Positions 1 to 5,983 are shown, counted from the first letter of the stretch. The stretch: 6,780 nt of DNA from Ignavibacteria bacterium (GCA_005877655.1 VBOC01000048.1:11947-18726); one strand, 5' to 3'. Notes: generated from the letters alone by a model not told the origin. Program-made: numbers and translations.

Positions 1-121
1 TTGCAAGGTTCAAGCGGGGCGGTCCATCCTAGGACTTATACTTCAAGCGCCTGGAAACGGGATATTTCACGGCTGTGAAAAAGATGTTATTGATGCAATA
101 GTATGGAAATGAGTGCGCTTT
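1..121. other. AT-richer sequence past the fchA break
   Basis: From the point where fchA homology ends to the left edge the sequence is visibly AT-richer than the rest of the window, especially about 61-113, and I recognise no gene in it. It has a six-base-pair hairpin (TTTCAC-GGCT-GTGAAA, 65-80) without a T-tract and two copies of TTCAAGCG (9-16 and 42-49). It may be inserted or decayed DNA; no insertion-sequence end is recognisable. Confidence 0.35.
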
Positions 122-187
122 TCCCGGCGCTGGTGGAGCCGACGCAAGCTCATTCAGAAATCGGGAAACAGTCTGATTCGTCAACAT
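29..187 (-). pseudogene. Truncated second fchA (N-terminal 22 codons only)
   Basis: The frame from ATG 187 reads MLTNQTVSRFLNELASAPPA then PG, matching 17 of the first 22 residues of the intact FchA at 1581. Homology then stops at about position 122, just before the Gly-rich GGSAAALAAA segment. The frame runs on for 30 unrelated residues (KAHSFPYYCINNIFF and onward) to a stop at 29. At DNA level 49 of 65 bases match. From codon 6 on, five of the seven differing codons are synonymous, so the copies probably diverged while both were translated and this one broke later. The ribosome site is also shared. The fragment is far too short for a cyclodeaminase. It begins 56 bases after the expansin stop. 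An internal deletion with faint homology beyond the break (GKA.S....C against GSALSSMVC) is possible but not convincing. Confidence 0.72.
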
Positions 188-193
188 AGCGGC

Positions 194-198
194 CCTCC
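194..198 (-). promoter_or_regulatory. Retained ribosome binding site of the truncated fchA copy
   Basis: Minus-strand GGAGG (within CCGGAGGG) is six bases before ATG 187, as in the intact fchA. Similarity may extend about 12 bases further upstream (GAGGC in both), so the duplication included the leader and not only coding sequence. Confidence 0.55.
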
Positions 199-208
199 GG
201 CTGCACCG

Positions 209-226
209 CCTCCCTCCTCCTCCTTT
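209..226 (-). repeat. Polypurine tract with tandem AGG units
   Basis: Eighteen consecutive purines on the minus strand (AAAGGAGGAGGAGGGAGG) lie between the expansin stop and the truncated fchA start. The tract carries several overlapping Shine-Dalgarno-like cores and looks like a small trinucleotide repeat. No gene starts at a suitable distance from it, so a role in translation is not supported. Confidence 0.5.
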
Positions 227-243
227 AATCCTGCGCCGGCAAT

Positions 244-1023
244 TTACCGGACGCATCCGGGGAATTGGCCTTTACCCGCAACGCTCAGATTCGGATGATG
301 CACGATTCCAGTGTCTACGAGGACGTCCCCGTAGATGTCCGTAACCCTGAAGGTAAACGGCCCGGGCCCCATCCCGCTCGTATCGACGAAATAATTATAG
401 TTAGTGCGCGAAACCGATTTGAACGCTCCCTGCGCGGTAAGATATTCCACCCCCGCGACCGGATAGCGGTGGTTTCGAATCTGCACCGCCGTCCACCACT
501 GGTTGCTTCCATCCTTGAAATGGTAAACGATCGGCCCGGAAACCCCGCACTCGACGCGCCGCCATTTGATCGCAACCCTGCCGAGGGAGGTATCGGCGAT
601 GAAGGAGAACGCCAGCGGGCTTAGGTCAATGTCCCCTACTCCGCACCCGGGGCAGCGGTCAACGATGCGGATACGGATCGTATCGAGGGGCCCGATGACC
701 TGGAGGCATGTGCCGCAAATTTCCGAACCCGCATAATCGACGGTATTCATCGCGCCGACCATGAGGTCGGCAGGGGTGGCGTCGAACAGGCAGTTGCCGC
801 CGCCGTCGGCATAGTCATAGTACGTAGCCTGGCCGGTGCGGTAGACCGTATCGGCGGCGCACTCAACCGGCAGTGGAGGAGGCGGGTTTTGAGTTACGGC
901 CGTCTCTTCCTTGAGACATCCCGAAATGCACAAAAGCCAGTAAGCGATCAGACAAAGCATACCCGGCTTCACACTCACACGCAAACTTCTTCTCAATCCT
1001 GGCTCTACGTCTACCACGATCAC
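244..1023 (-). CDS. Expansin-like lipoprotein (DPBB + CBM63), possible separate product by internal start
   Basis: Expansins loosen cellulose and other cell-wall networks without hydrolysis. Residue numbers follow the full 445-codon frame. The match to Bacillus subtilis EXLX1 (YoaJ) is clear: GPLDTIRIRIVDRCP, DIDLSPLAF, AIKWRRVE, QWWTAVQIRNHRYPV and TNYNYF. The key acids D308 and D319 keep the 11-residue spacing of EXLX1 D71/D82; the EXLX1 Tyr73 position is Cys310. CBM63 has the linear aromatic site W362, W363, Y395. Eight cysteines follow the lipidated Cys222 (241, 264, 289, 292, 310, 313, 345, 443), enough for four disulfides; EXLX1, as I recall it, has none. The product is probably exported by Sec and anchored to a membrane by lipid. 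The start is uncertain: GTG 1023 has AGGAGG five bases upstream; GTG 972 gives a more usual short signal peptide (MKPGMLCLIAYWLL) but a poor ribosome site; ATG 960 is also possible. Confidence 0.6.
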   Translation of the reverse strand: MIVVDVEPGLRRSLRVSVKPGMLCLIAYWLLCISGCLKEETAVTQNPPPPLPVECAADTVYRTGQATYYDYADGGGNCLFDATPADLMVGAMNTVDYAGSEICGTCLQVIGPLDTIRIRIVDRCPGCGVGDIDLSPLAFSFIADTSLGRVAIKWRRVECGVSGPIVYHFKDGSNQWWTAVQIRNHRYPVAGVEYLTAQGAFKSVSRTNYNYFVDTSGMGPGPFTFRVTDIYGDVLVDTGIVHHPNLSVAGKGQFPGCVR

Positions 1024-1581
1024 CCAAACCTCCTCTTCCTTCCATCCGACAAATTCCGTATCGCGGATGGCGGCAAGGTTGATCCGGACATTGAGGGCGG
1101 CGCTCACACAGGCGGCGTGAAGCATCAGGGCGCTGACGCCTGCATCGCTGATCGAATTCACGTTCCCCTTCTCCGCAACGACCCGCGTCAACGCGAATGC
1201 ATCAATAACGTGTTTCATCAGCTCGAGCGGAACAAGCGCTGCCTCCTTGGTGGCTTCCTGTATTGCTGCTGTGCGCAAAGCTTTCTGATCTTCAGTCTCC
1301 TTTGGTAGCGAGTATGCCTCCATCACCTTATTAAATGCGGCCGCATCCCGGTCAATCATACTTGAGAATATGCTTCTCAACTCTTCCGATTTCCGAAGAA
1401 CCCGCTTCATCTCGGCCTCGACTTGCTCGTACTTCTTCTTGCCGATCGTCAGGTTGCAGACCATGGAAGAAAGCGCCGAGCCGACGGCCGCGGCCAGCGC
1501 CGCAGCGCTTCCACCACCCGGCGCAGGCGAAGCCGAGGCGAGCTCATCCAGGAATCGGGATACAGTCAATTGTGCGAGCAT
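244..1581 (-). CDS. fchA: Formimidoyl-THF cyclodeaminase (FchA) joined in frame to an expansin lipoprotein
   Basis: One uninterrupted 445-codon frame encodes two proteins that do not belong together. Residues 1 to about 204 are an FTCD_C/FchA domain, which converts 5-formimino-tetrahydrofolate to 5,10-methenyl-tetrahydrofolate and ammonia. It shows the Gly-rich ELASASPAPGGGSAAALAAA opening, VCNLTIGKKKYE, MIDRDAAAF and NVRINLAAIRDTEF; the tail to about VEPGLRRSLRV fits the family's usual last helix and length. With no stop codon, the frame continues into a lipoprotein signal peptide (MLCLIAYWLLCISGC, lipobox ISGC, Cys222), a proline linker (232-238) and a full expansin: double-psi barrel about 241-345, CBM63 about 346-442. 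The start at 1581 has GGAGG six bases upstream, 94 bases after ftcD. A cytosolic folate enzyme joined to an export signal is odd. It may reflect loss of the fchA stop, a one-base sequencing or assembly error, or two products from one frame. The domain calls are secure; the status of the fusion is not. Confidence 0.85.
   Translation of the reverse strand: MLAQLTVSRFLDELASASPAPGGGSAAALAAAVGSALSSMVCNLTIGKKKYEQVEAEMKRVLRKSEELRSIFSSMIDRDAAAFNKVMEAYSLPKETEDQKALRTAAIQEATKEAALVPLELMKHVIDAFALTRVVAEKGNVNSISDAGVSALMLHAACVSAALNVRINLAAIRDTEFVGWKEEEVWVIVVDVEPGLRRSLRVSVKPGMLCLIAYWLLCISGCLKEETAVTQNPPPPLPVECAADTVYRTGQATYYDYADGGGNCLFDATPADLMVGAMNTVDYAGSEICGTCLQVIGPLDTIRIRIVDRCPGCGVGDIDLSPLAFSFIADTSLGRVAIKWRRVECGVSGPIVYHFKDGSNQWWTAVQIRNHRYPVAGVEYLTAQGAFKSVSRTNYNYFVDTSGMGPGPFTFRVTDIYGDVLVDTGIVHHPNLSVAGKGQFPGCVR
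1029..1034 (-). promoter_or_regulatory. Strong internal Shine-Dalgarno before GTG 1023
   Basis: On the minus strand AGGAGG, followed by TTTGG and GTG, lies inside the last helix of the FchA domain. It could drive internal initiation of the expansin lipoprotein in the same frame. The purines also encode Glu codons (KEEEV), so chance is a real alternative. Confidence 0.4.
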
Positions 1582-1587
1582 GGTAAC

Positions 1588-1592
1588 CCTCC
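1588..1592 (-). promoter_or_regulatory. Ribosome binding site of fchA
   Basis: Minus-strand GGAGG sits six bases before the ATG at 1581, within CCCGGAGGG. The same element, at the same spacing, precedes the truncated fchA copy (194-198). It fixes the fchA start. Confidence 0.75.
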
Positions 1593-1675
1593 GGGTCCGC
1601 TGGCCTCGAATCGATCCTCGTTTCCGCGATCATTGTCCACCGCTTTCGCTTTCAGTTTGCTGGTATGGATGCGCA

Positions 1676-2680
1676 TCAGGCCTTGATCATATATTCGATA
1701 ATCTTCTTTTCTGGTTCAAACCGTTCAATCTGGCTCAGTCCGAGACACTCGATTGCCCGGTCGATCAGCCCTTTCTCGCCGGCCTCCGGATCGCCGGAAT
1801 AATACCTGCCGGCCATCAATAATGCTTCCTTCGGAATAAGCCCCACAACTTCGCTTCCCGTGACATCGATGCCGAGCGACTTGGCTTCACGCTTCACCGT
1901 TTCAAATGCGAGGTGTGGAGGTGTAATATTGAAATTATTGAGGTTAATCGAAACCTGGGCTATATTCAGCCGTTCAAGGAGGACCCCCATTGCTTTCACC
2001 GCCTTGAGAGAACCCGGAATTTTGACGGCATTGCCGGTTGCATCTTTCTTCGTCCGTCCGCTTTCGCGTATTCGCAGGGCGATTTCATGGGCCAGCTCTT
2101 TCCGGTTCGTGTTGAGATTGACGTTGTAGGCAATCAAAAAGAACCGCGCACCCGTCACCGTCGCCCCCGATTTCGGATTGAACAGTGCGGGTCCGTAATC
2201 GGGCCGCCACACAGGATCCTTTAGTTTTTCCGCAAGGCCCTCATATTCTCCCTTCCGTATATCGGAAAGGTTTTTTCGTGCAGGGGACGCCGCTGCCTCC
2301 TCGTAGAGATACACGGGGATACCCAGCACCTCTCCCGCCCGCTTTCCGAATGAGCGCGCGATGCGCACGCATTCCTCCATCGTCACACCCGACACGGGAA
2401 CGAACGGAACAACATCGGTTGCGCCGAGGCGGGGATGTTCCCCGCGGTGAAGCCGCATCTCGATAAGTTCGCCCGCGGTCCTGGTCGCCTCGAACGCTGC
2501 GCGTTCAACCGCCTCCGGCTCTCCGACGAACGTCACAACGGACCGGTTATAGTCCTTGTCGGGCTCCACGCTCAGCAAACTCACGCCGGCCACGGCCCGA
2601 ATGCTCTGCGCGATCGCCTCGATCACGTCCGGATTCCGGCCCTCGCTGAAGTTTGGCACGCACTCAACGATCTTTGTCAT
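1676..2680 (-). CDS. ftcD: Glutamate formimidoyltransferase (FtcD)
   Basis: This enzyme transfers the formimino group of N-formiminoglutamate to tetrahydrofolate, giving glutamate and 5-formimino-tetrahydrofolate. The 334 residues cover both formiminotransferase subdomains: the N-terminal one (about 1-180, opening with the signature VECVPNFSEGRN) and the C-terminal one (about 181-300). The catalytic histidine region is intact as HRGEHPRLGATDVVPF, with H82 at the same number as the catalytic histidine of mammalian formiminotransferase. The motif VSINLNNFNITPPH is also typical. Unlike the mammalian bifunctional enzyme, this protein has no cyclodeaminase domain; that activity is in the next gene. 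The gene starts nine bases after hutI. The preceding GATCGGAACCG is a weak ribosome site, so translation may depend on coupling to hutI. Confidence 0.96.
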   Translation of the reverse strand: MTKIVECVPNFSEGRNPDVIEAIAQSIRAVAGVSLLSVEPDKDYNRSVVTFVGEPEAVERAAFEATRTAGELIEMRLHRGEHPRLGATDVVPFVPVSGVTMEECVRIARSFGKRAGEVLGIPVYLYEEAAASPARKNLSDIRKGEYEGLAEKLKDPVWRPDYGPALFNPKSGATVTGARFFLIAYNVNLNTNRKELAHEIALRIRESGRTKKDATGNAVKIPGSLKAVKAMGVLLERLNIAQVSINLNNFNITPPHLAFETVKREAKSLGIDVTGSEVVGLIPKEALLMAGRYYSGDPEAGEKGLIDRAIECLGLSQIERFEPEKKIIEYMIKA

Positions 2681-2689
2681 CGGTTCCGA

Positions 2690-3934
2690 TCACCACTCAA
2701 GCACCACCCCGTTTTTTACGACCTTTTCAACGTGATTCTCGCCGAAATGATACGGGAGATACCGATAGTTGGGAATATTCAGGATGACCGCGTCCGCCTT
2801 CTTGCCGACCTCTATGCTTCCCCGCTCCCCCGAGAGGTTGAGCGCGGCAGCCGCGTTGAGCGTGGATGCGGTAATTGCCTCCTCCGGCGACATGCGCATC
2901 TGGGTGCAGGCGATTGTCATCATAAGGGGCATGCTGTAACTCATCGAAGAACCCGGATTGAAATCCGACGCCAGAGCCACCGGGACGCCGGCATCGATGA
3001 GTTTCCTCGCAGGCGCATACGGATGGTTGAGGAAAAAGGAAACGCCCGGCAGCAAGGTCGCGACAACCTCTTTCGATGCCAGGGCGGCGATCCCCGCCGC
3101 GGTGACATGCTCCAGATGATCCGCCGAAACCGCGTTTACTTCCGCCGCCAGCTCGGCACCGCCCGTGTGCGAGAGTTCCTCGGCATGTACTTTTGGCAGC
3201 AGGCCGAATTGTTTTCCCTGCTCGAGTATCGACCGGCAATCGTCCACTCCGAAGTACCCTTTCTCGCAGAACACGTCGCAGAACTCCGCCAGCTTTTTTG
3301 ACCCGACATACGGGATCATGTTATTCAGGATCGCACCGACGTACTCCTTTCTCCGCGCCTGGAGCTCGGGGGGGACCGCGTGCGCCCCCATGAATGTCGA
3401 GACGACGGTCATCACCTCTTCGTGTCCGAGCTCGCGAATCGCTTCAAGCATCTTGATTTCATTCTCCGCATCCAGCCCGTAGCCGCTCTTGATTTCAGCG
3501 GTCGTGGTGCCGTGCCTGAGCATTGCTCCGATCCGCCCGCGCGCGTACTTCTTCAGATCCTTCTTGGAGGCCTCGCGGACATGTTTAACAGTATTGAGGA
3601 TGCCGCCTCCCTTGTCGGCGATTTCCCGGTACGAAGCGCCCGTCGATCGCAGCGCAAACTCGTCGTCGCGGCTCCCGGCGAAGAGCAAATGGGTGTGCGA
3701 ATCGACAAATCCGGGCATCACCACCCGGTCGAGACAATCGAGCACGTCGGCTTCTCCCAGACTGCTCATCGACAACTCCTCCATGCGGCCGATCCATGTG
3801 ATCTTGTCCGCTTCTATGAGCACTGCGGCATTCTCGATCAAGCCCAGGGACGACATCCCGGCTCCTGTCTTGACGCGCTTCCCGTCTGACGGCACGGTGA
3901 CCAGTTGCTTGATATTAATAAGGGCAAGATTCAT
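2690..3934 (-). CDS. hutI: Imidazolonepropionase (HutI)
   Basis: HutI hydrolyses 4-imidazolone-5-propionate to N-formimino-L-glutamate, the third step of histidine degradation, in the cytosol. At 414 residues it has normal family length and an amidohydrolase layout. A small N-terminal beta-domain (NLALINIKQLVTV) is completed by the C-terminus (residues 377-414), with a metal-dependent TIM barrel between. The metal ligands are visible: H80 and H82 in GFVDSHTHLLF, H250 in KVHAEELSH, and D324 in LASDFNPGSS. H273 in ADHLEH, and the substrate-side motifs AEIKSGYGLD and GGGILNTV, are also present. No key residue is missing. The start gives the usual HutI N-terminus, but no clear Shine-Dalgarno precedes it (TGTGGCCGCGC before the ATG). 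It begins 37 bases after the acetyltransferase and ends nine bases before ftcD, whose product uses HutI's product. Confidence 0.97.
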   Translation of the reverse strand: MNLALINIKQLVTVPSDGKRVKTGAGMSSLGLIENAAVLIEADKITWIGRMEELSMSSLGEADVLDCLDRVVMPGFVDSHTHLLFAGSRDDEFALRSTGASYREIADKGGGILNTVKHVREASKKDLKKYARGRIGAMLRHGTTTAEIKSGYGLDAENEIKMLEAIRELGHEEVMTVVSTFMGAHAVPPELQARRKEYVGAILNNMIPYVGSKKLAEFCDVFCEKGYFGVDDCRSILEQGKQFGLLPKVHAEELSHTGGAELAAEVNAVSADHLEHVTAAGIAALASKEVVATLLPGVSFFLNHPYAPARKLIDAGVPVALASDFNPGSSMSYSMPLMMTIACTQMRMSPEEAITASTLNAAAALNLSGERGSIEVGKKADAVILNIPNYRYLPYHFGENHVEKVVKNGVVLEW

Positions 3935-3971
3935 GCGCGGCCACAGATTGCGTGCATTCGAGTGTTCGGCA

Positions 3972-4427
3972 TCAGAGGTCGAGCCGGTAGAGCAGCCAAT
4001 CCTTCATCCAGCGCGCCTTGAGCCTTCGGTAGAATCGGATCGCAGGCTTATTCCAATCAAGGACAATCCATTCCATCCGGGCGCAGCGGCGGCGGCGCGC
4101 CTCGGCGAGGCATCGTTGAAACAATCGGAGGCCGATTCCCTCATTCCGGTGTTCCGGAGCCACAAACAAGTCCTCAAGAAAGAGCGTCGGATTCGCCCGG
4201 AACGATGAGTATGTTTCGAAGAAAATTGCATAACCGACCGGCCTGCCGCCGACCGTCGCAAGGAGCGCATTGAACCGCTTTTTCCGTCCAAGCCCGTCGC
4301 GTAACAGGCGGGCTCGCGCCGAGCGCGTCGGCCGCCGGAGCTTTTCATAGTCGGCCAGTCCGTCGACCAATGAAAGAAAAGCGGATGCATGCCTCCGGGT
4401 GAGAGGCCTGATGATAAGCCGTTTCAT
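3972..4427 (-). CDS. GNAT N-acetyltransferase, diamine/thialysine acetyltransferase-like
   Basis: A 151-residue single-domain GNAT enzyme, expected to transfer acetyl from acetyl-CoA to an amine. The acetyl-CoA loop is clear: LEDLFVAPEHRNEGIG, giving R94-N-E-G97-I-G99 (the R/QxxGxG/A motif). Upstream are the N-terminal helix (LVDGLADYEKL) and the strand GYAIFFETYSSF. Downstream is motif B (DWNKPAIRFYRRL, about 124-136) and a C-terminal DWLLYRLDL. The order YxxF - LEDLFV - EWIVLDWNxPAIxFY - YRL is that of eukaryotic spermidine/spermine and thialysine acetyltransferases (SAT1/SAT2) and their bacterial relatives. The substrate is therefore probably a polyamine or lysine-like amine, which is inference. 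In many relatives a Gly-Ala follows the FY helix, whereas here the sequence is LKARW. The length is normal and it looks cytosolic. The start is set by the ATGA overlap with the four-cysteine gene. Confidence 0.85.
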   Translation of the reverse strand: MKRLIIRPLTRRHASAFLSLVDGLADYEKLRRPTRSARARLLRDGLGRKKRFNALLATVGGRPVGYAIFFETYSSFRANPTLFLEDLFVAPEHRNEGIGLRLFQRCLAEARRRRCARMEWIVLDWNKPAIRFYRRLKARWMKDWLLYRLDL

Positions 4428-4642
4428 TTCGGATGCTTCGTCTTCACCTCACCGGGATCCGGAAGCCGCTCGTATCCGCGGCAGCGGATGACCGGCAGCG
4501 CCGGGTACTTCGGAAACGAGGGATCAGTTCGGGAGAGGGTGCACTGGATGAAATCCGAGCCCTTCGCGCTCTCGATCCGGCGGGCATGCCGGCATGAGGC
4601 GCAAAGTCCTGCGTCGCTGAGCGAGTCGGACTGAGGCGGCAT
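4424..4642 (-). CDS. Small four-cysteine protein, conserved hypothetical
   Basis: This 72-residue protein has cysteines at 14, 17, 34 and 54 (LCASCRHAR, FIQCTLSRTD, VIRCRGYE), spaced as CxxC-x16-C-x19-C. That would suit one structural zinc or iron site. The core SRTDPSFPKYPALPV resembles small conserved bacterial proteins of unknown function that I recall from several phyla, but I cannot name a family. The residues outside the core look variable. An in-frame stop lies 15 bases upstream of the ATG at 4642, which limits the start; no convincing Shine-Dalgarno precedes it. It follows the zinc-ribbon gene after 39 bases, and its TGA overlaps the acetyltransferase ATG as ATGA (4424-4427), so those two are translationally coupled. 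The cysteine pattern argues for this frame over the longer overlapping frame at 4444-4758. Confidence 0.72.
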   Translation of the reverse strand: MPPQSDSLSDAGLCASCRHARRIESAKGSDFIQCTLSRTDPSFPKYPALPVIRCRGYERLPDPGEVKTKHPK

Positions 4643-4681
4643 CGGACGGATGGTTCACGAACCTGAAGGAATGGTGGCTCT

Positions 4682-5983
4682 CTAACTCTTCTGACCGGCT
4701 CTCTGCTCTTCGACCTCTTCGACGACCTTGGTAATGCCTTTGGATACCAGCGTGTCAAGAAGCGTTCCGGTCAGCTTGATCGCAGGTTCATCCAGATGTT
4801 TGAGGCTCTCCTGCGATCGCTTGACCTCCGACATCACGCTCTCCGCCAGATTGATGACCGTCGGCTCGCTGGTCAGATCGCGCTGTGAGCTGCCGCCGGC
4901 CGAGCCGAGAGCAAACTTGGCGCCCAGTTCCTTCACCGGCTGAAAGAACCCTTCCGGCACTTCGCGGACCGTCGTCGAGATCAATTGCCCGACCTCCGAC
5001 ATGCGCTTATCCAGCGATCGGCCGCGGAACTTCGAGGAGGCGGCGATGGTATACATCGCGTTCGTCATATTGGCGCTGAAGGCTGAAGAGGACGACTGGA
5101 GCGCGCGTCCGATATTTCCTCCGTAACTTTCAATGTGTTCGCCCAGGGTTCTCAGGCCGTCATGAACCGACTGCCCGAACGCCTCCAATCCCTTGCGGAC
5201 GTTTTCACCGTGCTTGAGCGTGGACCGGGCGCCGATCTTGGCGGCTTCGATCTGGGATACCTCCTGCGTGTAGGTCGTGAGAAGCTGAGCCGCACGCTCC
5301 AGGTCGAATTGAATGCGCTCGACCATTTTCGGGTTGCGCAATTCGAAGAAATGATCCCGCGCCTTGTAAAAATGCCAGAGAGAGACCTGGCTCATCATTT
5401 GCAACAGGTTCGGATCGTTGCTGATCGTCGAGAGCGCCTTCTCACCGATGTGGAGATTGATCGCCGCTTCCCAGTCCTTCGCGCCCAGCCGCATGAACCA
5501 CTGTCTCGCGGCGACGAGATCGGTGAGGTCGTCGACGACGCGGATTTCCTTATCGATGCCGCGCTGGGTATAGCCCATGGCCGCCATATAGGCGACCGAG
5601 GCGGCGGACTTATGCAGCCCGAGTTCCGAGAATAAGCGGAAGGCAACGATCAGTTGATCGACGACCTTGTCGGAAACATTTCCGCGCGCATAGTGGTCTT
5701 TTACTTTTGCGTACACTTCCTGTGCGCGGGAGAGTGAGAGCTCGGCGATCTCCCGGTAGCGCTGCTTGAGGATGATCGTTCGTTTCGCATGCGTGTCGAG
5801 GTATTTCGAGTCTTCTCTCCGGAGAGCGCCGATTGCCTCCCGGATGTCGCGAAGGGAAACGCATTCCGAAATACTCGTGCTTCCGCAGATGTAACATGAT
5901 CCGCGGACCCCTTCGTAGTCGATCCATCGGTGGTCGCAGCTCATGCATCGCTCGAGTCCGAGCTTCAGGGCCATGTTGTTCAT
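4682..5983 (-). CDS. Zinc-ribbon protein with long helical region, function unknown
   Basis: This is a 433-residue protein that I cannot assign to a named family. Residues 13-33 hold two CxxC knuckles (C13/C16 in ERCMSCDHRW and C30/C33 in GSCYICGS), a typical small zinc ribbon. Residues 45-240 are predicted mostly helical, with Ala/Leu/Tyr-rich repeats that may be TPR- or ARM-like (AFRLFSELGLHKSAASVAYM). Residues 255-345 are glycine- and serine-punctuated amphipathic helices, and the last 60 residues form another acidic helix. There is no signal peptide or clear transmembrane segment, so it is probably cytoplasmic. The start at 5983 is favoured because it lies in an ATGA overlap with the upstream gene and has GGAGAGGG four bases before it; Met4 at 5974 is an alternative. 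The coupling suggests a stoichiometric partner of the helical protein upstream. A scaffold or adaptor role is inference only. Confidence 0.85.
   Translation of the reverse strand: MNNMALKLGLERCMSCDHRWIDYEGVRGSCYICGSTSISECVSLRDIREAIGALRREDSKYLDTHAKRTIILKQRYREIAELSLSRAQEVYAKVKDHYARGNVSDKVVDQLIVAFRLFSELGLHKSAASVAYMAAMGYTQRGIDKEIRVVDDLTDLVAARQWFMRLGAKDWEAAINLHIGEKALSTISNDPNLLQMMSQVSLWHFYKARDHFFELRNPKMVERIQFDLERAAQLLTTYTQEVSQIEAAKIGARSTLKHGENVRKGLEAFGQSVHDGLRTLGEHIESYGGNIGRALQSSSSAFSANMTNAMYTIAASSKFRGRSLDKRMSEVGQLISTTVREVPEGFFQPVKELGAKFALGSAGGSSQRDLTSEPTVINLAESVMSEVKRSQESLKHLDEPAIKLTGTLLDTLVSKGITKVVEEVEEQRAGQKS

Noticed and set aside
65..80. Hairpin TTTCAC-GGCT-GTGAAA as a terminator for the operon
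   Set aside because: The stem is only six pairs, AT-rich, and followed on the minus strand by ATATCCCG rather than a T-run.
188..256. Longer start (ATG 256) for the truncated fchA frame
   Set aside because: That start lies inside the end of the expansin gene, and the added residues are Arg/Gly-rich translation of the polypurine leader; ATG 187 has the proper ribosome site and homology.
863..1045. Alternative minus-strand frame across the fchA-expansin junction as an alternative fchA end
   Set aside because: It abandons the family-like tail (KEEEV...VEPGLRRSL) for an Arg/Gly-rich sequence, so the main frame is the better fchA end; a frameshift is not needed to explain the tail.
889..1308. 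139-codon plus-strand open frame opposite the fchA-expansin join
   Set aside because: It lies across a frame with clear protein homology on the other strand; the sequence (HTRLHTHTQTSSQSW) looks like shadow translation.
2435..3301. 288-codon plus-strand open frame opposite hutI and the start of ftcD
   Set aside because: It is antisense to two secure genes, is rich in Arg and His as expected of a GC-rich shadow frame, and shows no recognisable motif.
3489..4208. 239-codon plus-strand open frame opposite hutI and the acetyltransferase
   Set aside because: Shadow of two well-supported genes; composition is Ser/Arg/Pro-rich with no domain pattern.
4444..4758. 104-codon minus-strand frame overlapping the four-cysteine gene
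   Set aside because: It overlaps the end of the zinc-ribbon gene and lacks any motif, whereas the competing frame at 4424-4642 has an ordered four-cysteine pattern and an ATGA junction.
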